Made by a program: the position numbers and the translations under genes. Under the pieces are notes generated by a model. That model saw only the letters and a list, made by a program, of their open reading frames with translations. It was not told the origin of the DNA and did no database searches. Shown piece by piece: positions 38,968 to 48,222 of a stretch of DNA of 64,000 bases; positions within the stretch are counted from its first letter, which is position 1, and each line of letters opens with the position of its first letter. Location of the stretch: the NCBI RefSeq assembly GCF_000341735.1, contig NZ_KB455575.1:1745648-1809647 (forward strand), in the 5' to 3' direction. The stretch comes from Methylotuvimicrobium buryatense 5G (GTDB lineage Bacteria > Pseudomonadota > Gammaproteobacteria > Methylococcales > Methylomonadaceae).

Positions 38968-39180
38968 TCAACACCCGTTTCTTTGAAAACTATAAGAAAT
39001 TGAATTATCTTCCAAGGCATCCTGACAAGAAATCTCAAGAGCAATCCAAGCAGTTAAAATTGTCCATCGAACATATGTTCCTCTATCCCATTTATTACTC
39101 GTTTGAGTAGCTAATTGGCGTGCATGAATTGCATCCGTCCAAATATGATAGTGATTTGATTCAACGAGCTTCGTAATCAT
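38968..39180 (-). CDS. hypothetical protein, possibly a fragment
   Basis: 70 residues with good protein character (ESNHYHIWTDAIHARQLATQ, then RWTILTAWIALEISCQDAL) but no recognised family and no clear ribosome-binding site. It ends 17 bp from the truncated transposase, so the 3' part may have been cut off by that insertion. Confidence 0.4.
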   Translation of the reverse strand: MITKLVESNHYHIWTDAIHARQLATQTSNKWDRGTYVRWTILTAWIALEISCQDALEDNSISYSFQRNGC

Positions 39181-39208
39181 TGTTCTACCAATGCATAACT
39201 ATTGATTA

Positions 39209-39337
39209 TCAGGCAAATCTACCCGATAAGTTGATATTGGCGATCTTTTCAGGCACATTTGCCCTGATAACTCCTAAACCGGGCAAATGTGCCTTGGTAA
39301 CCTGATATTAGCCATAAATTCGGGCAGATTTGCCTTT
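39209..39337. repeat. four alternating AGGCAnATnTGCCC palindromic units
   Basis: AGGCAAATCTACCCG (39211), AGGCACATTTGCCC (39251), GGGCAAATGTGCC (39281) and CGGGCAGATTTGCC (39320) stand as two inverted pairs, each with a nearby TGATAA-like flank. It resembles a REP/BIME cluster. 39338-39595 shows no gene. Confidence 0.55.
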
Positions 39338-39595
39338 AGCCTGACCACAGCAGCTAACGACCTTATGTCTAGTTCAAAATCGCCGACCTTGTTGGAAGAT
39401 GTTCGCCGCGTCATGCGGCTCAAGCATTACTCGCTGCTTACCTAAAATAACCTTAAAAACCTATGCAGGTCTAGGCTTGCCACCCCGTCCTTACGTTACC
39501 TACTTGGATGTAGTTAAGGGGCGTGAGCAAGAGCAAAAGCTTTTCGACCATGCCCAAAGCAAACCCTAATGATCGGAGCGGTTTAAATAACCCGC

Positions 39596-40453
39596 CTACT
39601 CTTCCTCTTCTTCGAGCAATTTCAATTTTAGCCAATGAATTCGCCGGCTGTCCGCTCGAACCACTTCGAACCTGAGCTTGCCTTCGATCACTTTTTCGCC
39701 TTTTTGCGGCAGGTGTCCGAGCTTGGTCACGATAAAGCCGCCGACCGTATCGTATTCCTCGCTGGATAAATCGCAAAAGAAATATTCGTCGAAGTCCTCC
39801 ATCGGCGTCAATGCCTTGACCATATATTCGTTTTCGTTGCGCTGCACGATGTAGCCCTCATCGGGCTCCTGGTCGTGTTCGTCCTCGATTTCGCCGACGA
39901 TTTCTTCGAGTATATCCTCTATCGTCACCAATCCTGCCGCAGTTCCGTACTCGTCGACGACGATGGCTAGGTGATTGCGATTGGTACGAAACTCCTTTAA
40001 CAACACATTCAAGCGCTTGCTTTCCGGCACGATGCTGACCGGACGCATCAATTCCTCGACTTTGATATCATGATTGGTCTCGGCCAGAGCATAAGGCAGC
40101 AAATCTTTTGCCAACAAAACGCCGACCACTTTACTGCGGTCCTCTTCGATCACCGGAAAACGCGAATGACCGTGTTCGAGCACCAACGGAAAAATGGTTT
40201 TCAAGTCGGCATCCCGCGGCACTACGACCATTTGCACTTTCGGAATCATGATATCCCGTGCCCGCATTTCCGAAACCTGAAGCACGCCTTCAATCATTGC
40301 CAGCGCATCAGGGCCTAGTAAATGTTTTTCCCGAGCTTCCCGTAAAATCTCAAGAAGGTCTTCCTGATCTTGCGGTTCGCCGCTCAAAAGTTGTCCTAGT
40401 CTGCCGATCCAACTTTTTTGCGGCGTCTGACTCGGATAGGGTTCGTCGTTCAT
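39596..40453 (-). CDS. ybeX: HlyC/CorC family protein with CBS pair
   Basis: 285 residues. An N-terminal segment is followed by two CBS domains (about 65-190: RARDIMIPKVQMVVVP, SRFPVIEEDRSKVVGVLLAK, VDEYGTAAGLVTIEDILEEI) and a C-terminal CorC/HlyC domain. E. coli CorC/YbeX affects Mg/Co efflux and rRNA processing. It lacks membrane helices, as usual for this gene. It overlaps ybeY by 4 bp. The C-terminus ends in a glutamate run. Confidence 0.92.
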   Translation of the reverse strand: MNDEPYPSQTPQKSWIGRLGQLLSGEPQDQEDLLEILREAREKHLLGPDALAMIEGVLQVSEMRARDIMIPKVQMVVVPRDADLKTIFPLVLEHGHSRFPVIEEDRSKVVGVLLAKDLLPYALAETNHDIKVEELMRPVSIVPESKRLNVLLKEFRTNRNHLAIVVDEYGTAAGLVTIEDILEEIVGEIEDEHDQEPDEGYIVQRNENEYMVKALTPMEDFDEYFFCDLSSEEYDTVGGFIVTKLGHLPQKGEKVIEGKLRFEVVRADSRRIHWLKLKLLEEEEE

Positions 40454-40914
40454 ACCTCGTTTGCCTCGTTATACGGATTATCGATGTTCAATTGTGCCAA
40501 TATTTCGATTTCTTTCGCTTCCATTAATTCGGCTTCGTTATCTTCGACATGATCGTAGCCCAGCAAATGCAGGACTCCATGCACGATGATATGCGCCCAA
40601 TGATGCTCTAAGGTCTTGTGTTGCGCCAACGCCTCCTCGGCCAAGACCGGCGCGCATACAACCAAATCGCCAAGCAAGTTGGTTTCTATATAGTCCGGCA
40701 CGTCGAAAGGAAAACTCAAAATATTGGTCGGGCCCGGTTTAGCTCTATAGTGTTCGTTGAGTTGACTGATTTCGGGTTTATCGACGATACGGATCACCAG
40801 CTCGGTATCGTCCGGATAATCCTTTAGCGAGGCATCAACCCAAGTTTGCAATAGACCGCTATCCGGCACACCGTCCGAAGCGATCTCCTGTTGGATTTCA
40901 ATACTGTTCATCAA
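40450..40914 (-). CDS. ybeY: rRNA maturation RNase YbeY
   Basis: 154 residues. The zinc site HGVLHLLGYDH is intact. YbeY is an endoribonuclease for 16S rRNA 3' maturation and 70S quality control. It overlaps ybeX by 4 bp and ybeZ by 4 bp, so the three are translationally coupled. Met2 is an equally possible start. Confidence 0.95.
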   Translation of the reverse strand: MMNSIEIQQEIASDGVPDSGLLQTWVDASLKDYPDDTELVIRIVDKPEISQLNEHYRAKPGPTNILSFPFDVPDYIETNLLGDLVVCAPVLAEEALAQHKTLEHHWAHIIVHGVLHLLGYDHVEDNEAELMEAKEIEILAQLNIDNPYNEANEV

Positions 40915-41891
40915 GGGTTCGAATGTTTTTTCTCATAGGCCTCATAGGCAAGGACAATTCGCTGTACCAACGGGTGTCTGACGACGTCTTTCGCGCCGAA
41001 AAACGTAAAACTGATGCCTTCGACATTGTCCAATACCTTCAACACATGACGCAATCCCGACATTTTTTCGGACGGCAAATCGATTTGCGTGATGTCGCCG
41101 GTAATTACGGCGGTCGAACCGAAACCGACCCGCGTTAAAAACATCTTGATTTGCTCGACGGTCGTGTTTTGCGCTTCATCGAGAATAATGAAGGAATCGT
41201 TCAAGGTTCTGCCGCGCATGAAGGCTAACGGCGCTACCTCAATGACATCGCGGTCGATCAATTTTTCGACGCGTTCGAAGCCGAGCATTTCGTACAAGGC
41301 GTCGTACAGAGGACGTAAGTAGGGATCGACTTTTTGCGCCATATCGCCGGGCAAAAAACCGAGTTTCTCGCCCGCCTCCACGGCTGGACGGACCAATATG
41401 ATTCGGCGGACTTTTTCGTTTTGCAAGGCTTCTACCGCGCAAGCGACCGCAAGATAAGTCTTCCCGGTTCCTGCAGGTCCTACGCCGAAATTGATGTCGT
41501 GAGTCGTGATTTTTTTCAAATAACTTTGTTGATTGGCGCCCCTACCTTTAATAACGCCGCGCCTGGTCTTGACCGTCACCTGATGTTGAGCCGCCGTTTC
41601 GGCCTTGACCGCCTCAAGGGCTTCGTCGATGCTGGCATCCTGCATCGATAGATGCACCTGCTCGGGAGTCAATAATTCCAGTTCGGTGCTGTCAAATAGC
41701 TTATGCATCACCGCGCAAGCCGCTTTGACTGCCTGCTCTTCACCGCTGATTTTGAAATGATTACCTCGATTAGCGATTTCCACCATCATGCGTTGCTCGA
41801 TCTGACGCAGATGGCAATCGAATTGGCCGCAAAAATTGGAGAGTCTGCTGTTATCGGCCGGCAACAGCGTAATTTCTTGAGTTGACATCAA
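40911..41891 (-). CDS. ybeZ: PhoH-like ATPase YbeZ
   Basis: 326 residues. An N-terminal KH-like segment is followed by the PhoH ATPase with Walker A in VGPAGTGKTYLAVACAV and Walker B in DSFIILDEAQNTT. It works with YbeY in RNA processing. The gene begins 4 bp after miaB. Confidence 0.94.
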   Translation of the reverse strand: MMSTQEITLLPADNSRLSNFCGQFDCHLRQIEQRMMVEIANRGNHFKISGEEQAVKAACAVMHKLFDSTELELLTPEQVHLSMQDASIDEALEAVKAETAAQHQVTVKTRRGVIKGRGANQQSYLKKITTHDINFGVGPAGTGKTYLAVACAVEALQNEKVRRIILVRPAVEAGEKLGFLPGDMAQKVDPYLRPLYDALYEMLGFERVEKLIDRDVIEVAPLAFMRGRTLNDSFIILDEAQNTTVEQIKMFLTRVGFGSTAVITGDITQIDLPSEKMSGLRHVLKVLDNVEGISFTFFGAKDVVRHPLVQRIVLAYEAYEKKHSNP

Positions 41892-41895
41892 TTGC

Positions 41896-43251
41896 TTAAG
41901 CCACCGCAGTTATTTTTGCGGTCGAAGATTCGACCATACGCCCGCGAAGAGAGTTAGGCAAAGCCTCGGCTATGTACACGTCGACGAATTGCCCTGCTAA
42001 TCGAGGATGACCGATGAAATTGACGACGCGATTATTTTCGGTTCGACCTTGCATTTGTAACGGATTCTTTTTCGACGGGCCTTCAACTAAGACCGTTTGC
42101 ACGGTGTCGACCATGCTCGCCGAAATTTGGGCCGCCATTTCATTAATGCGGTTTTGCAAACGTTGCAAACGCTGCTTTTTGACTTCGACCGGAACATCGT
42201 CCGGCAAATCGGCAGCTGGCGTACCTGGCCTTTGACTGTAAATGAAACTGTAGGAAAGATCGAATCCGATCGTCTCGATCAAATCCATCGTATCGTCGAA
42301 GTCCCGATCGGTTTCGCCCGGAAAACCGATGATGAAATCGGACGACAGAGAAATATTGGGACGGACTTCACGCAATTTGCGAATAATCTCGAAATACTCG
42401 GCGCGCGCGTGGCCTCGCTTCATTTTTTTCAAAATCGCATCGCTACCGCTCTGCACCGGTAGATGCAGATGATCGACTAATTGCGGGATTTCGGCATAGG
42501 CTTCAATCAGGCTGTCGCTGAATTCGACCGGATTCGACGTCGTAAAACGAATACGGTCGATACCGTCGATCGCAGCGACATGATGTAGTAAAAGCGCGAA
42601 ATCGGCGATATCGCCGTCCGCCATCAGCCCCCGATAAGCATTGACGTTTTGTCCGAGCAGATTGACTTCGCGAACGCCCTGCTTCGCCAAAATCGTGATT
42701 TCGGTGATCACATCGTCGAGCGGACGACTGATTTCCTCCCCTCGCGTATAGGGAACGACGCAAAACGTGCAATATTTGCTGCAGCCTTCCATCACCGATA
42801 CGAAGGCTTTAGGACCTTCGGCACGCGGTTCCGGCAAAGCGTCGAATTTTTCGATTTCGGGAAAGCTGATGTCGATGACACGCTTATGCTTATTGCGAGC
42901 TTCGTCAAGCAATTGCGGCAATCGGTGCAAGGTTTGCGGACCGAAGACAATATCGACGAACGGCGCGCGCTTTTGTATCGCCTCGCCTTCTTGACTCGCC
43001 ACGCAACCTCCGACGCCGATGATGACATCGGGCTTCAGCTCCTTGAAAGGCCGCCATACGCCCAAAGCCGAAAAGACTTTTTCTTGAGCTTTTTCGCGCA
43101 CCGAGCAAGTGTTGAGTAATAAAACATCGGCCTCGTCGGGTTTGTCGGTCAACTCCAGACCGTGAGATGCTTTCAGTACATCCCGCATTTTGTCGGAATC
43201 GTACTCGTTCATCTGACAACCATTGGTCTGAATATATAATTTTTGCGTCAT
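41896..43251 (-). CDS. miaB: tRNA-2-methylthio-N6-dimethylallyladenosine synthase
   Basis: 451 residues from ATG 43251 ([20 protein letters not shown]); the frame also opens at a GTG at 43275. A radical-SAM methylthiotransferase modifying A37 of tRNAs. The N-terminal UPF0004 domain has Cys residues in NGCQMNE, NTCSVRE and GGCVASQ; the radical-SAM cluster is [17 protein letters not shown]; a TRAM domain is C-terminal ([20 protein letters not shown]). First gene of the miaB-ybeZ-ybeY-ybeX run. Confidence 0.96.
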   Translation of the reverse strand: MTQKLYIQTNGCQMNEYDSDKMRDVLKASHGLELTDKPDEADVLLLNTCSVREKAQEKVFSALGVWRPFKELKPDVIIGVGGCVASQEGEAIQKRAPFVDIVFGPQTLHRLPQLLDEARNKHKRVIDISFPEIEKFDALPEPRAEGPKAFVSVMEGCSKYCTFCVVPYTRGEEISRPLDDVITEITILAKQGVREVNLLGQNVNAYRGLMADGDIADFALLLHHVAAIDGIDRIRFTTSNPVEFSDSLIEAYAEIPQLVDHLHLPVQSGSDAILKKMKRGHARAEYFEIIRKLREVRPNISLSSDFIIGFPGETDRDFDDTMDLIETIGFDLSYSFIYSQRPGTPAADLPDDVPVEVKKQRLQRLQNRINEMAAQISASMVDTVQTVLVEGPSKKNPLQMQGRTENNRVVNFIGHPRLAGQFVDVYIAEALPNSLRGRMVESSTAKITAVA

Positions 43252-43368
43252 TGTATGTACATCTAAAAAAAACACCCCGTCATTACAACGGAGAAAAGTG
43301 GCGGCTATTTAATCACCAAATCGAAAACAAAAAAAGCCCTAATGAAAGTGTATGGTGAACGGGAAACG

Positions 43369-43596
43369 GTGAATAGTGAATAGTGAATAGTGAATAGTGA
43401 ATAGTGAATAGTGAATAGTGAAATGATGTGAATTTTCTACCATTTGTCAAGCACAAACTTCCCCTTTCATCTTTCCCCTTTCATCTTTCCCCTTTCATCT
43501 TTCCCCTTTCATCTTTCCCCTTTCATCTTTCCCCTTTCCCCTTTCCCCTTTCACCTTTCACCTTTCACCTTTCACCTTTCACCTTTCACCTTTCAT
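43369..43596. repeat. heptanucleotide tandem repeats into csiV
   Basis: GTGAATA units at 43369-43422, then 14-bp CCCCTTTCATCTTT units, then CACCTTT units to 43596. The last block forms the final codons and stop of the csiV-like gene on the minus strand. Confidence 0.9.
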
Positions 43597-44121
43597 TTTC
43601 ACCTTCAATATCGCGCCGAATTTCGGATGATCGAAATAATGCTCTTCATTAAACTTAATTCGCCTCGCTTCGGACATTCTAAAAAATCGCTCGGGATCGG
43701 GCTGATACTCAAGATCTAGTGTCACGGTCAAAAAATCGCCTCGTTCGAGCTGAAAAAAACCGTCCAACACATTAGCGGCATCCTGAATTCGAACCGCATC
43801 GCCGGCGCTGTCTTCATTGATGACCTGAAACCATGCATAGTGGTCGATCGGTTGATACGTTGAAGAACGCGAAAGCGTAGCGTAGACATGGGATAACGAT
43901 TTTTGTTCCGTGGCGGCCTGAGCCAATGCCGACACTTCGACGACCTGACTCGGCCATTGAATCTCGCTACGGGTCTGATCGAACAATTCGGTCGTCGCCA
44001 TGTCCTGTGCGAATACGATTAATTCGACTTGAAAACGATCTTCGGCTGAAGCAAATGAGGTCCGCCAAATCAACAACACAAACCAGACCACACGAAACGC
44101 ATTTTTTTTATTCTTCATCAT
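43579..44121 (-). CDS. csiV: CsiV-family periplasmic protein
   Basis: 180 residues. The signal peptide ([16 protein letters not shown]) is followed by [10 protein letters not shown], the opening of the CsiV family, and [18 protein letters not shown] near the end. CsiV of Shewanella is a peptidoglycan-binding inhibitor-related factor needed with the Lpo/PBP system. This is a family assignment from motifs, so moderate. The last five residues (MKGER) and stop are encoded by AAAGGTG tandem repeats, so the natural C-terminus may have been replaced. It lies 15 bp after nadE on the same strand. Confidence 0.65.
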   Translation of the reverse strand: MMKNKKNAFRVVWFVLLIWRTSFASAEDRFQVELIVFAQDMATTELFDQTRSEIQWPSQVVEVSALAQAATEQKSLSHVYATLSRSSTYQPIDHYAWFQVINEDSAGDAVRIQDAANVLDGFFQLERGDFLTVTLDLEYQPDPERFFRMSEARRIKFNEEHYFDHPKFGAILKVKMKGER

Positions 44122-44136
44122 GATTTCTTTACTATC

Positions 44137-45756
44137 TCAAATACCTTTGTAACCGGACGTAATCGGATAACGCCGATCGCGGCCGAAGGCTCGAGGGGTT
44201 ATCCTAATACCGGGCGGCGATTGTCGACGCTTGTATTCGTTGCGATCGACCAGCGTAATCGCCCTGACGACATGCTCTGCGGCAAATCCTGCTGCAATAA
44301 TTTCGTCCGCCGATTGATCGAACTCGACATAGCGCTCCAAGATCGGATCCAGAACTTCATAAGGCGGCAATGAATCCTGATCGACCTGATCCGGCGCCAA
44401 TTCCGCCGACGGCGGCCGCGTTATCACTCGATCCGGAATGACTTTCGAAATCGAATTTCGGTAACGCGCCAATGCATAGACCAATAGCTTCGGGACATCT
44501 TTGATCGGCGCGAATCCGCCGGCCATGTCGCCATAAAGCGTCGCATAACCGACACTCATCTCGCTTTTATTGCCGGTGGTTAGCAACAATTTACCTTGCT
44601 TATTCGACAAGGCCATTAGCAAGACGCCGCGACAACGAGCCTGAATATTTTCCTCGGTCGTATCCTTGGCGCTGCCGGCAAATACCGGGGCCAACATCTC
44701 GTTAAATGCCGTGACAGCCGGTTCGATTGGAATCATGTGATAGTTCACACCCAACGCATTGGCTTCCGATTCGGCATCTTCGTTGCTCATCGCTTGCGTA
44801 TAGCGCGAAGGCATCAACACCGCTTCGACTTTATCTGCGCCGAGCGCATCGACTGCCAATGCCAGTACCAGCGCCGAATCGATGCCTCCGGATAAACCCA
44901 ATAAGGCCCCGTTAAAGCCGTTTTTGCTGACATAATCGCGAATCCCCAAGACCAGAGCCTGATATTCGCTCGACACCGGCCGATAAATCGGGGCGCATAT
45001 CGATTTAATCGGTTGTTTGCCGGCAAATTCGACGACACTAAGCTGCTCCCGGAATTCCTCGGCACGAAACACGACTGAACCTTCACTATCGACAACAAAT
45101 GACGCACCATCGAAAACCAATTCGTCTTGTCCGCCGATTAAATTGACATAAACTAAAGGAACGCCGGCAGCTTTAACTTGATCGCAGACGACCTGCTCGC
45201 GCTGATGAATCTTACCGGCATGGAAGGGCGACGCATTTAAGGTCAAAACGATATCCGCGCCGGCCTGACGGTTTTTGGCGATCAAACCCGACTGCCAAAC
45301 ATCCTCGCAAATCGTCAATGCCAGAGTCAAACCTTTCAGGTTGAATAACGCAGTCTCGGAACCGGCAGTGAAATAACGCTGTTCGTCGAATACACCGTAA
45401 TTCGGCAAAACATTCTTATGATAGCGCGCAATAATTTCTCCCGACCTGCACACTACCGCCGAGTTAAACAACTTGCCGCCGGACTGTTCGGGGTATCCGA
45501 AAACCACATCGATGTCTTGCACCTGTTCGACTATCATTGTCGCGGCATGCTGGGCCCGGGCGATAAAATCCGGTCTCAGCAACAAATCCTCCGGCGGGTA
45601 ACCGGTTACCGAGAGTTCCGGAAAAATAACAATATCGGCTTTTAGCCGGTCGCGGCTGTCTAGTGCCTGGACGATAATTTTTTCGGTATTGGCTTTGATA
45701 TCACCAACCCGAAAATTGCTTTGTGCAATGGCTATCCTGAGAGTCGTAGCACTCAT
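44137..45756 (-). CDS. nadE: glutamine-dependent NAD+ synthase
   Basis: 539 residues. The N-terminal nitrilase-type glutaminase (E in FPELSVTGYPPEDLLLRPDF, Cys in LTICEDVWQSG) passes ammonia to the C-terminal synthetase with PP-loop LLGLSGGIDSALVLALAV. It amidates nicotinate adenine dinucleotide to NAD. The typical C-terminus RRQSPPGIRITPRAFGRDRR is complete. Co-directional with csiV. Confidence 0.96.
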   Translation of the reverse strand: MSATTLRIAIAQSNFRVGDIKANTEKIIVQALDSRDRLKADIVIFPELSVTGYPPEDLLLRPDFIARAQHAATMIVEQVQDIDVVFGYPEQSGGKLFNSAVVCRSGEIIARYHKNVLPNYGVFDEQRYFTAGSETALFNLKGLTLALTICEDVWQSGLIAKNRQAGADIVLTLNASPFHAGKIHQREQVVCDQVKAAGVPLVYVNLIGGQDELVFDGASFVVDSEGSVVFRAEEFREQLSVVEFAGKQPIKSICAPIYRPVSSEYQALVLGIRDYVSKNGFNGALLGLSGGIDSALVLALAVDALGADKVEAVLMPSRYTQAMSNEDAESEANALGVNYHMIPIEPAVTAFNEMLAPVFAGSAKDTTEENIQARCRGVLLMALSNKQGKLLLTTGNKSEMSVGYATLYGDMAGGFAPIKDVPKLLVYALARYRNSISKVIPDRVITRPPSAELAPDQVDQDSLPPYEVLDPILERYVEFDQSADEIIAAGFAAEHVVRAITLVDRNEYKRRQSPPGIRITPRAFGRDRRYPITSGYKGI

Positions 45757-45841
45757 AAAAAATAATTTTCCTCTCTAAAATTCCTGTATCGCGGCTAGGC
45801 ATGATCGAAGGCAAAAAGACAACCGAGTGTCCTGGTCACTG

Positions 45842-46284
45842 TTTCCGCTGTTTCCCAAGCTCCAGCTTGGGAAACAAACCTCGGAAGCTCCAGCTTCCCG
45901 AGACCGACACCACCGCCGTTAGGCCCCAATCAAACACCGCTCGCCTAGGCACCGATTGCAACCAGGCCGTCTTATATACTTCGCACGGCCACATTTTCAG
46001 TTTTCTGGCGCGCTCTTTTGTCCGGTAGCTGCGTTGCGAAAACAGTTACATAGCTTGCTATGCGCCTGTTTTCGCGCCTTGCTACCGAACAAAATAGCAT
46101 TGCCATAAAAGCCGAAAACATGACCGTGCGAAGTATATCAACATTTTTGTAAACCGCCGCCCGCGTGATGAATCGTCTGTTCAATCTGTCTTGATCGCCT
46201 AGAAGCTAGAGCTTCCTGAGCAGGTTTCCCAAGCTGGAGCTTGGGGAAACAGCATAAAAAGAAGGGGGACTGAATATTTACGTC
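45842..46284. repeat. degraded repeat with an inserted foldback element
   Basis: TTTCCCAAGCTCCAGCTTGG and GGAAGCTCCAGCTTCC (45850-45900), and TTTCCCAAGCTGGAGCTTGG (near 46227), match the interior of the 360-bp CCTGATTAGC MITE, but its ends are absent. Within it 45974-46138 is a separate foldback: ATATACTTCGCACGG pairs with CCGTGCGAAGTATAT, with a second inner hairpin GCGAAAACAG / CTGTTTTCGC. A fragment of the CGTAAGTATTCAG family closes the region. No gene lies in 45757-46339. Confidence 0.6.
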
Positions 46285-46339
46285 CTGTCATTATTCGGAG
46301 TGATTTTACAGGAACCGGAAAAATAGTTCGCGATTGGTA

Positions 46340-47191
46340 TTAAGTAGACTCTGTCGCAACCGGGCGATTTTTATTGCGTATCCATTCGCTCCAAGATCCT
46401 GCATAAAGCTTGGAGCCGGACAAACCCGCGATGTCCATCGCCAATAGATTATGACAAGCAGTCACGCCGGAACCGCACATATGTACGACGTGTTCGGCTG
46501 GTGTGACACCGATCAATGCAGACCATTCATCGCGCAACTCTTGCGTCGCTTTGAAACGTCCGTCCGCTTGCAGATTGAATTGAAACGGCCGATTAAGCGC
46601 GCCGGGCACATGCCCCGCAACCGGATCGATAGGCTCTTGGCGACCCGAAAAACGTTCCGGAGTCCTGGCATCGATCAATTTAATCGATTTTCGTGCCAAT
46701 CCGTTTTGCACTTGTTGTGCACTGAGCCAATTCGAATCGTTTAGGTAAGGCCTAAACAATGCGGGTTGAATCGAAGGTAATGCCGTCGTGATGGGATAAG
46801 CGCCTTTCCTCCACTGTTGAATCCCTCCATCGAGTACTGCGACCCGATCGTGCCCTAAACAACGCAGCAACCACCACAATCGGCCGGCAAAGGCGCCGTC
46901 GGCATCATCGTAAACCACGACCTGACTGGCGTTTGATACGCCCCAGGCACCCAGCTTTTTACATAACGAGTTAAAGTCCGGCAATGGATGGCGGCCGGTT
47001 AAATCCGTGATTCCGGACGATAGATCCCGGTCGAGATGAACGTAGCGGGCGCCTGGAATATGGCCTTGCCGGTAAGCTTTACCGCCGGCTTCGGTATCGG
47101 CCAATGAAAACCGACAATCGAAAACGACCCAGCCGGGAGTCCCGATATCCTCGGCTAATTGATCGACGGGAATTAAATTTGTATAAGCCAT
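46340..47191 (-). CDS. sseA: sulfurtransferase (3-mercaptopyruvate/thiosulfate type)
   Basis: 283 residues with two rhodanese domains. The active-site loop MCGSGVTACHNL carries the catalytic Cys, and CGSGVTA is the form typical of 3-mercaptopyruvate sulfurtransferase. N-terminal DCRFSLADTEAGGKAYRQGH and DARTPERFSGRQEPIDPVAG in the second domain are also typical. It lies 6 bp after the quinone oxidoreductase gene. Confidence 0.9.
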   Translation of the reverse strand: MAYTNLIPVDQLAEDIGTPGWVVFDCRFSLADTEAGGKAYRQGHIPGARYVHLDRDLSSGITDLTGRHPLPDFNSLCKKLGAWGVSNASQVVVYDDADGAFAGRLWWLLRCLGHDRVAVLDGGIQQWRKGAYPITTALPSIQPALFRPYLNDSNWLSAQQVQNGLARKSIKLIDARTPERFSGRQEPIDPVAGHVPGALNRPFQFNLQADGRFKATQELRDEWSALIGVTPAEHVVHMCGSGVTACHNLLAMDIAGLSGSKLYAGSWSEWIRNKNRPVATEST

Positions 47192-47197
47192 TGTTGT

Positions 47198-48184
47198 TTA
47201 TACCGTAAGAATAATTTTTCCAATATGTTGACTACTTTCCATTAATGCATGCGCCTCCGCCGCTTCGGCTAAAGGTAGCACCGTATCGATAACCGGATGA
47301 ATGTCGCCCGACTCCAAGAGCGGCCAAACATGCTCGCGCAACTTTCCGGCGATCGCCGACTTAAAGGTATTGTCGCGGGATCTCAAGGTCGAACCAGTAA
47401 TCGTCAATCTTTTCAAAAATACTTGCAATAGATTGATTTCGGCTTTCGGTCCGCCTTGAACCGCGATTTGCACCAACCTGGCATCGAATGCCATGCATTT
47501 GAGATTGCGCGGGAAATAATCGCCGCCGATCATATCCAGAATCACATCGACGCCTCTACCGGAGGTCAATGCCGATACTTCTTCGACGAAGTCCTGTTCG
47601 CGGTAATTGATTGCGGCATCGGCGCCTAATTCAAGGCAAAACGCGCTTTTACGCGCCGACCCTGCAGTCACGAACACACGAACGCCGAAGGCCTTGGCCA
47701 TCTGTATCGCCGTGACGCCGATACCGCTGCTACCGCCATGCACCAACAAGGTTTCGCCGGGCTTGAGTCCGGCGCGGTCGAATAGATTACTCCAAACCGT
47801 AAAAAAAGTCTCCGGCAGTCCGGCCGCCTGAATTACCGTTATCCCTTTCGGAATCGGCAAACATAATTCGGCTGCGGCAGTGCAATACTGCGCATAACCG
47901 CCGCCGGTCACCAAGGCGCAGACACGGTCGCCTAATTGCAAATGCCGCACATCATCGCCCAAAACTGCAATGGTTCCGGCCACTTCCAGCCCGGGAATAT
48001 CTGATGCGCCTGGCGGGGGCGGATATAAACCTTGGCGCTGCATAATATCGGGGCGATTAACGCCGGCCGCCTCGACGCGTATCAGCACTTCATCGGCTAA
48101 TGGCATCGGCAGTGGCCGGTGCGTCGTGCCTAACTTCCCCGGTGCGACAATTTCTATCGCTTGCATGTCTTGCGGCATTTTCAA
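47198..48184 (-). CDS. NAD(P)H quinone oxidoreductase, PIG3 type
   Basis: 328 residues of the medium-chain dehydrogenase family. GroES-like N-terminus (VLIRVEAAGVNRPDIMQRQG, YPPPPGASDIPGLEVAGTI) and Rossmann fold (LLVHGGSSGIGVTAIQMAKA). No structural zinc cysteines, consistent with a quinone reductase. It probably reduces quinones or related electrophiles with NADPH. Co-directional with the sulfurtransferase and with the BLUF protein gene 38 bp upstream. Confidence 0.9.
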   Translation of the reverse strand: MKMPQDMQAIEIVAPGKLGTTHRPLPMPLADEVLIRVEAAGVNRPDIMQRQGLYPPPPGASDIPGLEVAGTIAVLGDDVRHLQLGDRVCALVTGGGYAQYCTAAAELCLPIPKGITVIQAAGLPETFFTVWSNLFDRAGLKPGETLLVHGGSSGIGVTAIQMAKAFGVRVFVTAGSARKSAFCLELGADAAINYREQDFVEEVSALTSGRGVDVILDMIGGDYFPRNLKCMAFDARLVQIAVQGGPKAEINLLQVFLKRLTITGSTLRSRDNTFKSAIAGKLREHVWPLLESGDIHPVIDTVLPLAEAAEAHALMESSQHIGKIILTV

Positions 48185-48222
48185 TAATCCTCAAATTTAG
48201 CGCCTAACCATCAGGCCGAAGC

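Noticed and set aside
43428..43719. Plus-strand ORFs of [14 protein letters not shown] repeats
   Set aside because: Translations of heptanucleotide repeats in three frames, without start signals.
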